From Mesotaenium endlicherianum (taxonomy: Eukaryota; Streptophyta; Zygnematophyceae; Zygnematales; Mesotaeniaceae), in the NCBI GenBank assembly GCA_009602735.1, contig WELA01012483.1, positions 88,325 to 152,324 of the forward strand: a DNA stretch of 64,000 nt. The letters are read 5' to 3'. Below are positions 46,877 to 62,491 of this stretch, in pieces. Below the pieces are notes generated by a model, which did not search any database, was not told the DNA's origin, and worked only from the letters and a program-made list of their open reading frames with translations. The translations under genes and the position numbers were made by a program. Every line of letters begins with the position of its first letter. Within the stretch, counting starts at the first letter, position 1.

Positions 46877-47824
46877 CTCATTCTTGATTTAGAGCATACT
46901 GAAGTAAATCGAGATCTTCCTCGAAGTTCTGGAATGCCGGACATGCCCAACCAAGTAGTCTGGAACTATGTCCCAAATTGCCATACTTATAGGATGTAAT
47001 CACCTCCACAATGTGCCCAGGACACCGTTCCCCAGACGTAGACCTTCAGGATATCCGGCGATCCATTCGGCAAAAAGTCACCATCCTGCGAGACATTGTA
47101 TGATACCTTTGCATGCATGCTCTGCTTTCTTTCTCAAGAACGCACAAGCTTGCTATAATACCTTTTTACAGTCGGTCACCTGTAGCTCACCACCAGCTCA
47201 TCACTAAAGACCTCCGGTTCCCCCCTGCCAAACCACGTGGGACTTGAGTTAATTCACGTCAAAAGGTAGCAATAGAGACAAATATCACATATTTGGTCAA
47301 ACTTGACCTAACGAGTGGCAATTAACTGCAACTGACGAACCTCGACGAGCTCGAGGACACCGCGTTCCTTTTTTACGACAATGCCCACGAACCCCGACAA
47401 TACTGTTCCCCACATAGCCCCACGCGTGAGCGAACTCTTGGCGAAACTTTTCGCATCTATGCTGATGGAAGTCAACAGCTCTTCGGTGGTAACATGAAGT
47501 TCTTATTTTCCAGGTTAATTGCACAGAGTAGTATTACTGTTGTTGCTTTTTAAATTAGCAAAGTTTTCATCTGGAGTCTCTAATTAGTTTATCCGGATCT
47601 GCCACGTGCCGGTGTTGACAGCCATGTAATTCGCATGCTTCATCTCTGTTGCTTCGATCTTGCAAAATGGGAAAAAGGCAATTTATCACTGGGTCCTGAA
47701 GGAAACCTGATCATATCTCTGTGTGAGGGATCTACCTGTGCAAGACAGGAAACGGTATACGTATTCACATATATTGGTATTTGTAGAAGCTCTGGCTAGT
47801 TGAAAAAGACGAGCGGAGGGAGGA
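46877..47824. other. Shared upstream region of two divergent genes
   Basis: Lies between the starts of the tocopherol-cyclase-like gene (minus) and ARPC1 (plus), so it probably contains both promoters. No coding segment or specific promoter element was recognised. Confidence 0.45.
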
Positions 47825-50823
47825 ATGGTGGAGGGAAAGTTGCATCAGGTGGCCCCTTCAGTGTCTTGCCATGCGTGGAATGCCGACTTCTCACGTACAC
47901 CTTCCCCTTTTTGAACTTATTCGGCTTATAATTGAAAAAGCTTGGAGTTGGTGGTGGCTTGCTAAATAGCCCAGGGTTCAGCTTTCTAGAAGCTTGCATT
48001 GACGTAAAAACTAGAGTTATCCCAAGCTGAGGGACTGTGGTGAAGTAAAATGTATGTTTTACTTTCAGTTGGACTGTGCTGACGCAAGAGGGCAAGGCCG
48101 TGGATGGGCAGTGGTGGCCGTGTGCCCCAACAATTTGGAAGTTCACATCTACAGCGTGGGCCCCTCGGAGGGTGACCCCTGGGAGAAGCTGCACGTGCTG
48201 AAAAAGGTGCAGTCTCTATGTCTCTCCCCCTCCCTCTTGCGCTCTTGGCTTCCCTCCTCTGAAGAAGGCGATGCACACTCAATGGGGTCTGCAGCTGAGA
48301 ATGTGGCATAGTGGCGGGCGGGTGGGCGTGCGAGGGGAGCAGCACGACCAGCTGGTGGCGGGCATAGACTGGGCGGCGCACTCCGACCGCATCGTGACCT
48401 GCTCCCACGACCGCAACGCGTACATGCCCTCCTCTCCTCTGCGTGTGTGTGTGTGTGTGTGTGCGCGCACGCGCGTGCACATGCGTGCATGCGCCTTGCC
48501 GGTGTGCTTGAGTAGCTCTTAGACGGGGAATGCAGCATAAGAGCGGGAAGAAGGGGATGCAGGTACGTGTGGCAGTGGGACGGGAGGGCGTGGCAGGCGG
48601 CCCTGGTCATCCTCAGGCTCAACCGCGCCGCTCTGTCCGTGAGCTGGTCGCCGCGAGGTCAGTGGCCTTCTCCGCCTGGGCTCTTTCTTGCCTGGCATGC
48701 GTGCGTGTGTGTGTGCCCCGCCAGTCCTGTGCCGCACTTGAGTGAGAGGGGGTAGGAGGGAGAGGGCTGTTCTGTGCAGAGAACAAGTTTGCGGTGGGCA
48801 GCGGCGCTCGCTCCGTGTGTGTGTGCCACTATGAGGAGGAGAATAACTGGTCAGCCACCTGCTCCCACTGCCCCCTCTCTCTCAATTTCTCTTGCCTAGC
48901 TCGCTGGTGTGATGTCTGACAGGGGACTGGAAGGGGGGGGNATGTCCGTCCGCAGTCGCGGTTGTGTGCCACCAGAGGGGATAGAACATACCAACACACA
49001 CGCTGACCTGCTCTGTTGCGGCGGCAGGTGATGCTGGCCACGACGTCAACGGACGGCAAGTGCCGCGTCTTCTCCGCGTTCCTCAAAGGCGTCGATGCCC
49101 GGTACGCCCGCATGCTCCCCCCCTCCCAAGGAAGCAGCAGCAATGTCTGGGTGGGTGTCTTTTCTTTCTACCAAGCTCACCTTGTCACGTCATCTGCATG
49201 TGATGAGCAGAGGTGATACCAAGTCAGCATTTGGAGAGGCCAAGTTTGGAGAGGTGGGCACTTGCTAACCCTCCCCCCCTCCCTCCCTCCCTTAGTTGGG
49301 CTGTTATGTGTGTGACGCATGTGTGTAACGCATCAGAAAGCAACGGGAGGGATGTGCAGCAACTGCTCCAGCTGGACCTGGCGTGCGGGTGGGCGTTTGG
49401 CGTCAAGTGGTCGCCCTCCGGCTCTCGCCTGGCCTTTGTGGGTAAGGGCGCACCGGCCTCACTCCTGCTCCTGCTGGGGACACCTTTGCCAGCACCACCT
49501 CACTGGGTTGCTTGGTGCCTGGGGGTGCAGGGCATGACAGCACCATACACTTTGTCAATGATGTGGGTCCGGCGCTCACTCCGCACTCGCTGGCACTGCG
49601 GGGGCTGCCTCTGCGAGACGTATGCGTCTCTTCTCACTCCCCCCTCCGCCTTGCTCCCTTTCTCTCGTGCACATGTGCGGCCGTACGTGCCCACGTTGCT
49701 CCATCTTCTACTGGACTGAATCCAGCGAGCAGGGGTAGTGTGTGCAGGTGCTGTTTTTGTCGGAGACACATGTGGTGGCGGGGGGCTATGACTGTAACCC
49801 GCAGCTGTTTGCCATGGACACTGACGGCAACTGGTGACTCCCTTGCACGTCCCAACTAGAAGGTCGAACAACTTGTGGGCATGCTCATGGGGATGAGACA
49901 TGATGGTGACATGGGCGTGTGGGCCGGCCGTGCATGCAGGGTGTTGGTGCAAGCGCTGGATGACGGCAAGAGCGCCCCTCAGGCGACGTCGGCGCCGTCA
50001 GTGACGAGCCCCAACCGCCAGAGCTCCCAGGTACTGCCGCCGCCAGTCCGTTGTCACGCAGAGGCAAAGGCCGATGCAGTGGCAGTGGCTGCTGACGTTG
50101 CCAAGTACCAACATGCATGCACGGCCAGGCCAGGCCAGGTCGGGAGGGTGGGTGGGGAGGGCGGGTGATCACACCTCTGCTGCTACTGCTGCTGCTGGTA
50201 GTGGTTGCATGCTGTGACAGACTGTGGTGGTGGTGGTGCGAATGGGGCTGGCCTGATGCGCGCGCGCGCGCGTGTGTGTATGTGTGTGTTGTCAGTTTTC
50301 GGAGGCCATGGGGATGTTTGACGGCCAGCAGGCAAAGCAAGCAGGAGGCACCGGGGTGGGCTTAAGCGGCCCAACCACTCTTCACCACAATGTTATAACG
50401 TAGGTCCCCTCACTCACCCTTTTTCATGCTGCACTAGGTGTGGGAGGTTGGGGCTCTGTGCTACTGCTGCTGCTGAAAGCTCTTGGTGGCGGTGCTGAGC
50501 AGGTCCATTCGGCCCATGGTGGCGCGGGGGGAGGGCAACATCCGGCGCTTCTCCACCGCGGGTAGGTCTTACCTTGCGGGCACTCAGCCCACCCCCTCCT
50601 CCTGTTGTCAGACATTCTTCACTTGGAGTTGACCTGGACCGGTGCTTCGCCTATGCTTGTCCAGAGATGCATCCATTTAACCCAGCGCTGCTTTCTGCAC
50701 ATGCATCCCGCACCTCACGGCTGACATACCCGCTTGCGGTCTGCAGGTGTGGACGGAAAGATTGTTCTGTGGGACATCGGCAGTTTGCAAATTTCAACAG
50801 CTATGTCTGCGATGCGCCTGTGA
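47825..50823 (+). CDS. ARPC1: Arp2/3 complex subunit ARPC1 (WD40), one exon apparently missing
   Basis: Fourteen exons are visible: 47,825-47,894, 48,112-48,206, 48,343-48,419, 48,563-48,657, 48,780-48,849, 49,028-49,101, 49,211-49,253, 49,360-49,441, 49,531-49,619, 49,748-49,833, 49,940-50,030, 50,296-50,399, 50,503-50,561 and 50,747-50,823, about 370 residues. ARPC1 is the seven-bladed propeller of the complex that nucleates branched actin. Family landmarks: SCHAWNADFS, VCPNNLEVHIY, GIDWAAHSDRIVTCSHDRNA, VWQWDG, NRAALSVSWSP, ENKFAVGSGAR, KCRVFSAFLKG, GWAFGVKWSPSGSRLAFVG, HDSTIHF, VDGKIVLWDIGSL. Exons 5 and 6 do not join in phase, and the usual 20-odd residues between them (ending in a WHPNN-like motif) are absent. 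A single N at 48,941 lies in that gap, which points to lost sequence. Confidence 0.95.
48933..48941. other. G run with ambiguous base, probable assembly gap
   Basis: Eight G followed by the only ambiguous base in this part of the window, inside the ARPC1 intron that should contain a further exon. Confidence 0.7.
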
Positions 50824-51692
50824 CACCTTCCATCCCGTATGCGTGACAGAGTAGCTGTGCACGCACGGAGATGCTCCATCGTTGCTACAGCAGACGAGGT
50901 TACTTGGTGATGCTTGTGCTATTAAATCATCGCCAATGAAAATCTCATTTCTTTTTTTTCTTTCTGGGTACGGCCAATGATGGCCACTGATGACATCCAT
51001 ACTTGAATTTGAACAGACTCTACAGTTCTGCCAAATCCACCATGCATCATTGTGGCAAGTAGTGCGCGTCAACACATCATTAACCTGTAGCGTGTGTTGA
51101 TGGCCACGCGCCATAAAATCTCGATTTGAAAGATGTCACATGTATGTACACGAAAGCAGAAAGAAGCTGATTTGATCACGTTGAAAAAGACTGTAGTAGT
51201 AAGTCCTTTACAAAGGGGATGAATACCCGACAAACTTTCGAATTTACTAAACAGTTAAGAAAGATGTCTCCACATCTAAGCAATACAAAAGTGCACTTGA
51301 AGGACTTAAGCTCAGAAGCTGCTCTGCCCCCCTCCTCTGTTCCCCTCATAAGCGAGGGACAGCTCAAGCAGGCAGAGAGTCACTTAGTGCCAAACGAGTA
51401 GCGCCACCTTTTGTTGTCACCGCACAGGGTGCACATGTCAGAGTGCAGCAGGCAATGGTCGTAGCAGGTAGGCTGGCCTTTGCCCCCACTCCCTTTGAGC
51501 TCCCACGCACAACTGTGCCGCCCACATTAGACGGGGCAGAGTATAGCAGCCACGCCGGGTGGTGTGCAGGGGATTGGGGCACTGGGGCCAAGGCCCAGCC
51601 AGACGCCAGACGCCGGACAAGCTGTCCGGGCGGCCCCAGCCAGGCAAGTGAGGAGCTCAGCTATAGATAGATACACAAGGGCAGGGCCAGAT
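50824..51692. other. Intergenic region between convergent ARPC1 and EFG1 genes
   Basis: Should contain the 3' ends of both transcripts. No gene recognised. A short T run (50,952-50,959) and ordinary sequence are all that stand out. Confidence 0.4.
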
Positions 51693-53265
51693 TCAGTGCC
51701 CACTGGGCGGCGCCTGCTTCTTCTTGGGCCGACTCCGCTTGCGCTTGGGCTTCACCTCTGCACCCACAGCAGCTCCTGCAGATGCAGCAGCAGCAGCAGC
51801 AGCAGCAGAAGGAGGTGGAGGGGGACGCGCCCGTGGGCGAGGTGGCGGCATGAGTTGCCTTGCTGCGTCCTGCACCCCGAACGACAATGTGCCTGTGAGG
51901 ATGCGTTTGTGTGTGCGCGCGTGCACCCGCGTGCGTAACTGCAATTGTGTGTGTGTCAGAGTGAGTGAGATTGAGAGATATACCTGCTTGTGCCTTCGCC
52001 GATCGTTGTTTTCGGCAGCGAGAGGAGGAGGAGCAACAGGGGCAGCAGGGGCGGAGTCGTCGGCGGCCCACTCGTCGTCCGCATCTGCGTCGTCGCTGGA
52101 GCTGCCGCCGCCGCCCAAGAAGAAGTCGTCCTCGCTGCCGTCCAGCGCACCGTCCGTCTCGCTTCCCGTCTCTGTAGCACTCACCCCCAGAGAGTATCGT
52201 TAGCCAGCTGGATACAGGCGCACGGGAATGCGTTGCAGCAGCTGAGATGAGGACGCCCCGCAGTAGAAGTGAGCCCCCCTTCCTGTCCCAGCTGCTACAC
52301 ACACCTTCAGGGTCGAGGCCGGCGGCAGCAGCTGCTGCCAAGTTGGCCTTGACTTTGGAGCGTAGCTCAGCACGGCGGGCACGCACTTCGTCGTCGCCGT
52401 CGCCCACATATAGCGCCACATACTTCTCTGTCTTCGGGAAGAACTGCTCAAGCGCCAGCGCACACGCCCCGGCCACAATGGTGATGATGATGAGCACTGC
52501 ATGAGGACTCTCTTGTAGCAGCAGCAGCAGCAGGCGGCAGCCAGCCACCCACCTTGACATACTCCAGGTCTTCTCGGAGCTGGGCCAGCTGCTGGTGCAG
52601 CTGCTGCTGCTGCTGCTCCTCTGCCTCAGCTGCTCCTCCTCCTCCTGCGGCACGCAGCAGCAGCAGCTGCCTCTCGGCTCTGCGGATTCTCCTCTCCACC
52701 TTCCGCCGCTCTGCACCAGCAAGAACTCCGCGGTCACATTCTACCCCTCCGCAAAAGTCTCTCGGCTCGGATGGGTGTGCTAAGAACAGAAGGAAGGTGG
52801 GAGGTGCATGCACACCAAAGAATTTGACTCGCCGATAGCGCAGGGCCATAGTGCGCTCCAGCTCGCCGCGCGCGTGCGCCTCTGCCGCCGCCTGCAGCTC
52901 CGCCAGCCGCTTCTCCTGGGCCTCCTTCATGGCGGGCGGCAGCTCCTGCGGGTCCCTTCCAGCCCCTACTCGCTCCTCTCAGGCCCTCTCTCCCACGCTT
53001 GTGCATACACCCTCACCTGTGGGCACAGCAGGAGGAGGAGGAGGTGTACCTTGCGCAGGAGGCGCTCCACGGAGCGGATCTGGTTCTTGATGGACACGAT
53101 ACGCCCCTTCTTGTCCCCGCCCTTCTTGCCCCCGCCATCACGACCCAAGGCAGTGCCAGCTCGCCCCCGCCCCTCTCTGCCTCCTCCTCCACCGCCACCG
53201 CGCTTGCGCTGCTGCTGGCCTCCTCTTCCTCCTCTTCCTCCTCTTCCTCCTCTTCCTCCTCTCAT
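51693..53265 (-). CDS. EFG1: rRNA-processing protein EFG1
   Basis: Six exons join in phase: 53,050-53,265, 52,816-52,945, 52,553-52,710, 52,305-52,443, 51,984-52,171 and 51,693-51,869, giving about 335 residues. Efg1 is a nucleolar protein of the small-subunit processome needed for early 18S rRNA processing. The family core is clear: IVSIKNQIRSVERLLRK, LPPAMKEAQEKRLAEL, ERTMALRYRRVKFF, a coiled coil with ERRKVERRIRRAERQL, REDLEYVK, then FFPKTEKYVALYV. The N terminus adds an RGG repeat (MRGGRGGRGGRGGRGG) encoded by a CTT/CCT triplet-like tract. The C terminus has an acidic stretch (SSDDADADDEWAADD), an alanine run encoded by a CAG-type repeat, and a basic tail (KPKRKRSRPKKK) that suits nucleolar targeting. 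The acceptors of exons 2 and 5 were chosen by phase. Confidence 0.88.
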
Positions 53266-54405
53266 CTTTTCACCAAGCTCCCAACGTCTGCCATCCTTTT
53301 CCTTCCATTAATCAATGAACGAGTTGTCACCACATTTACGCAATGGTATCCATGGATGCCATCTTCAATGCAGGTCCTGCTGCACTCAACCCCAACTTGA
53401 GCTACCTCCCACTGAACGCAAGGCATGACCAGACTGCTGCTTACGAGCTGTCATTGCCCAAGAAAGTGCCCCAAAATCAAGCAAGAGTGGAGTGGCTGAT
53501 ATTCGCTCCATTCTTCCCCTACCTTTCAATTATGCTATTCGGCAACGACGCAAGAGGTTTGTGGACACGTAGCTAGAAGCTGTCAATCTGGATGGGCCGC
53601 AATTCATGACAACATGAGAGTTTCGAGAGGGTGCACTGTATCAGATTCTGGTGACCATCAAGATGACAGCATCACCTTGCTATTACCACGTGCTTACTCA
53701 TAAGCACTGAAGGGCACTACATTTTGCCTACCCATCTATCTGCCATGATTTGCTGGACTCGTAAGGTTCAATTCCACCCCATTATAGTTTCAGACCAACT
53801 TCAAGCGACAGCCTAAAAGTTGCACCCCAGCTTTGGGTCTTAAAGAGTCTCTCTTTCATGTTTAAAAGCAGTACTTGTCTCAACTTCAATACATGTGTAA
53901 GTTCAGGCTCATTACCGGCTCAAAGCTGATATATGTATTGGAACATAACCATCTCCATGGCCACAATGGAGTTTGACACAGCCTGCTACTATGAGGCTTG
54001 AAAAAGTAAATACTGCTTCACCAATAGGGGTGGACTGGCGGTAGAGAACAGGTCTTTGATGCTATCATTGCAAGCGATCATGAGCTGTGTAAGAAAAACT
54101 GTCCAGCAATCTGTCTATAGGAGGGGGGAAGTTGTTCGGATTCCCAACCATTGTCATTGATCGAGTCTCTTCCTTTCTCTCTCGTACTGCTAAGTTAGTC
54201 GCTACACGGGTGGTGTGACTTAAAACGTTCGAGCGCGCAATTCGCGAACTCCCTTGGCAGTTAAGGGGGTTTACAATTTGAAGGTTCAGGGTCCAGGCTA
54301 CAGGGCTTCGGATTTATTAGAGGTTTCTTTTTCTGCTTAAGGCTTCTTAGAAGCTAAGCATGCGTAATTAATTGATGTACTTCATGAACGGGTAACACAT
54401 CAAGC
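53266..54405. other. Shared upstream region of EFG1 and UBP14
   Basis: Divergent promoter region. A plus-strand open frame at 53,343-53,576 was considered, but it shows no domain and no splice support. Nothing else was recognised. Confidence 0.4.
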
Positions 54406-59050
<4,645 letters not shown>

Positions 59051-60180
59051 CCGTCGCCTCCTCATGAGCGCAAGCCACTGGTTTCTCTTCAGTGCTGCTG
59101 GTCAGAACAAATCTGAGGCCTATTGTCACTCTACAACTCTCTTGTTTGGTGCTACAAGCCCGAGATGTACCTTGATGGAATAGAAGGAAGCTTATTATAA
59201 TCTAGCTGCGTGACGGTGATGAGTGTGCAACTGTTGGCAGGTCATGTGCTTGTGAACCAATCTACTGGACGCGCTTGAGTGGACTTTGTGGGGCTTTCGC
59301 CACCTCTAGATGCATGTTTCAAGGTGTCTGTATGTTGAGCCGAATCCAACTGGACTCTCCCCATTTGGCTCCTAAGAGAATCAAAGCTTCCCAGCACACG
59401 TTGCTGAGCTCATTCAGTATAATATCTACCGTCCTTTAATTTGCTCTGGTGAATGTTTACTCTGCATTTGATGACCTATGCCAGTCTGGTTCTTGCTCTT
59501 CTCTCCCTCCCGCAAAATATCGAGGCAGAATTATAATCTGTTGCTTTAGAAGCATGAACAACACAAATGCAAGTTTGCATTTTCTCTATGTGAGTGCTCG
59601 TGTGGCCAATGCAAGAAACCTCATGCTGCACATATATATGAATGCTGCTTATCTCACTTCGCCGACATGTAGGAAAGAAGAGGACTCTCCAGAGCTGACA
59701 CGTGCATGCAGGTTGGTCAGAGGCTCTCTTGTTTCCACAACTTATGGTAGAGGTGGGCGAGGAAAGGCCCCCATTTAACAATAGCTGTGATGATGGTCTT
59801 TGAGCTTTGACACGTTTGACGACTATGTTCATGAGATTGACAGAAGGAAGTTCCTTCCTACTTGTTAATGTGAATAACTGACGGAAGGTCCTCCGTCCCT
59901 TTCCTCCTACATGAATCGTAGATTTTTCACATCATTGCGTTGATGAATATTGGACGAGATGAACCATCGAAGATTGCAATTGTAATCTTCTGTTCATCGT
60001 AAAATTATTCCTCAAAAGTTGATTAAACGGAGTTCTGCACTGTCACGAAATACTTTCCTTCAAGAACAGGTTGCTACCACATAAAGCACAAAGTATCCTC
60101 GCTGTCGTAACAGTGACCGTCGGCAGACGCTAGGCATCGACTCCCCTAATCTACACAAGTGCTGAAATAGCAAGGACGGG
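59051..60180. other. Intergenic region downstream of UBP14
   Basis: No gene, RNA gene or LTR recognised. Composition falls from GC-rich to AT-rich toward the retroelement block. It should include the UBP14 3' untranslated region. Confidence 0.4.
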
Positions 60181-61988
60181 ACGTGACTCTAAAGGCCTGG
60201 ACGAGAACTGGCTAATCTAGGTGCTGCGGGTAAAAACCTCCCCTATTAGGGGGAAAAGCCCACAGCTTGTGAGCAGTAAATGAAAGAGAATACGAGAGGT
60301 CTGAACTGGGCACTAATGGGCACTAGTTGGCAACTGAGCAGCTACTAAGCACTAACTAAGGAGCGAAAATGAGCTATGAAAACCCCCCCCCCAGCTGCGG
60401 GCAAGGGATTGTGAGCGCAGCTGAACGCGGAGGAGCTAGAATGTGATCATCAGGAACAACGGAAGTGTGGACGGTGTCTGGAGAACCAGGGAAGTAAAAC
60501 CCTGGCGAGAGGTACTCCAGGTGGTACACGTGTCAAACGGACACGGGGTAGGAATTTGAAACGGAAAAGAGGTGGGGCGACGCGGCCAACTGACGACCCC
60601 GGGGCCACTGAGAAGGCGTGCGCACGCGCTCCAGGAAACTCCCACGAAGAGCGTCCGCGATAGTAGGCGTCAGCATCGGCGACGGGAGGCTCCGCGAATC
60701 GTGGAGTAGGGACTCCAGCCACCATGAAGGGGAAGGGTGACCTGCAACGATTGTGCGGAAGCAAACGAAAAACAAACGTGTACGCAAAGAAAAGAAAACG
60801 TAATGGAAATACAAAAAGGGAGGGAAGTAATGAGGGGGTCCTAAGCTAGGGTGGTGGTGTGCACGAAGGGCAAAACCGATCACCTTCAGGGACTTTAGGT
60901 AAAGGTGGAACCAAATGAACCAAGTGCCAACCAGCATTACAACAATCGCACAACAGCATAGAAGCAGGACGACGACTAGAACCACACCCTTGACACGGGT
61001 GATTAGCTGGGACCGTGGCTCTCAGTGGATCAACTTCGTGCACGATATTAGGCAAGTTGCATGGTGCGCAATTCTTCATGTTCTCACGAACGTTACGACC
61101 ATCGGACGCCTCAAGCGTAAGGACCCCATTAGGACTGACTATGCGCACACGCAGAATCACAGGCCCAGCACGAACGTCGAGGGTATCTCGCACTTCCCGA
61201 TGCAAATAGGCATAATTGCCAACCTCAAACTTGACCATGCGTGGCTTGTACACCCCAATACGCAAACGAGCATAACGCAGAGTGTCCCGGTGCTGAGCAA
61301 TGAGCAACTTATCCATAGCAATAGGCATGTGCTTAAGGAACAAGGCAGCTTTCTCGTCGAGGTGAGTCAATAGCAGGTCGTGATCATCAGTGTGGATGGG
61401 TACTGTAACACGACGATGAATGGCAGTGGGAAGAAGGGGTTCTCGGCCATAGAGGAGGAAGTAAGGTGAGTACGAACGCAAAGAGGCTTGGTTGCTGAAG
61501 TTGTAACCCATGGCAAGCCACGGAATGCGTACATCCTAGTCAGACACATCACACGTGAGAGCATACTTACGCAGGCTGCGCTTGATTGTCTAGACTATCC
61601 GTTCAGCAAGCCCATCAGCCTGAGGGTGGACTCGAGAGGTAGTGCGATGATCAATAAAGGACTTATCAAGCAACTCAGCAAAATCACCCTGATACTCTGA
61701 CCCTTAAATTAGTGAGGACCTCAGCACACGCCCCATTGCGACATAGAATTTGCTCAGTGAACGCTCTAGCATTTGTAGGCACTGGACTTATCAGGAATAC
61801 TCACCAACTCAATCCACTTGGTGAGGTGCTCAATCATGAAAAGGACGTAGCACATCCTACACTTAGAGAGGGGTAAAGGCCTAGCCAAATCCAGTGACCA
61901 TCGATAGAAAAGCCCACGCAGGGGAAGAAGATTGAGAACGGAGGGGAGTGCATTGAAAGTATTCTTAACGCGGTCACACGACGTGCAT
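60181..61988 (-). mobile_element. Gypsy-type element B', second copy with PHD-finger-like tail
   Basis: Minus-strand copy of element B. The frame at 60,846-61,511 runs from YNFSNQASLRSYSPYFLLYG through the integrase C-terminal region to a PHD-finger-like module (CQGCGS ... MLLCDCCNAGW ... FCPSC). Integrase core sequence continues to 61,988, where copy C is inserted. At the low-coordinate side a C run at 60,383-60,392 is the polypurine tract on the minus strand, followed by an LTR-like region (about 60,185-60,382) with the phrase AAGCTGTGGGCTTTTCCCC shared with element B. It is broken, with several breaks. Confidence 0.75.
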
Positions 61989-62491
61989 TGTAGTGATTTG
62001 AGTTATAATATATTAGTTTGCATATATTTTAATGCTTTTAAATATATTTGGAATAGTATTGTGTGGCGTCAAGTGTGAATAGATACTTTAGTGACTTGGT
62101 TCATGTCCTTTGAACCTTCTAAGGCATTTTTGAAGTTAGAGGAAGGACCTAGAAGAACTCCATGTGGCAAAAGTCAAATGTGCCATTTTTAGGTCAAAAG
62201 GACATGTGTACATTATTCTAGAAAGAGGTGGCAAGTTTTGGGATGTGTTGGGTGCCAACACATCAACATGCACCTTCCTAGAAATTACTTATGTAGCAAG
62301 TATATAAACAAGAGCTAGAACATAGAAAGACATTCAAGAATCACTTTTGTACTTGCCAAATTCCAAAAATATATTTACTTTCAAGAAGCCATCTCTCTTT
62401 CAAGAAGCTACCACTCGTGTCCAAAGATCCTCGTTTTGAATAGATAAAGTAATCTATTTTACTAAGTACTTTATCTATCTGTTTCACTACA
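61989..62491 (+). repeat. 5' LTR of element C
   Basis: 503 bp from TGTAGTGATTTG to GTTTCACTACA, the same length and ends as the LTRs of element A. Confidence 0.93.

Noticed and set aside
53343-53576. Plus-strand 77-codon open frame between EFG1 and UBP14
   Set aside because: No domain, no splice context, and it sits in a promoter-sized gap between divergent genes.
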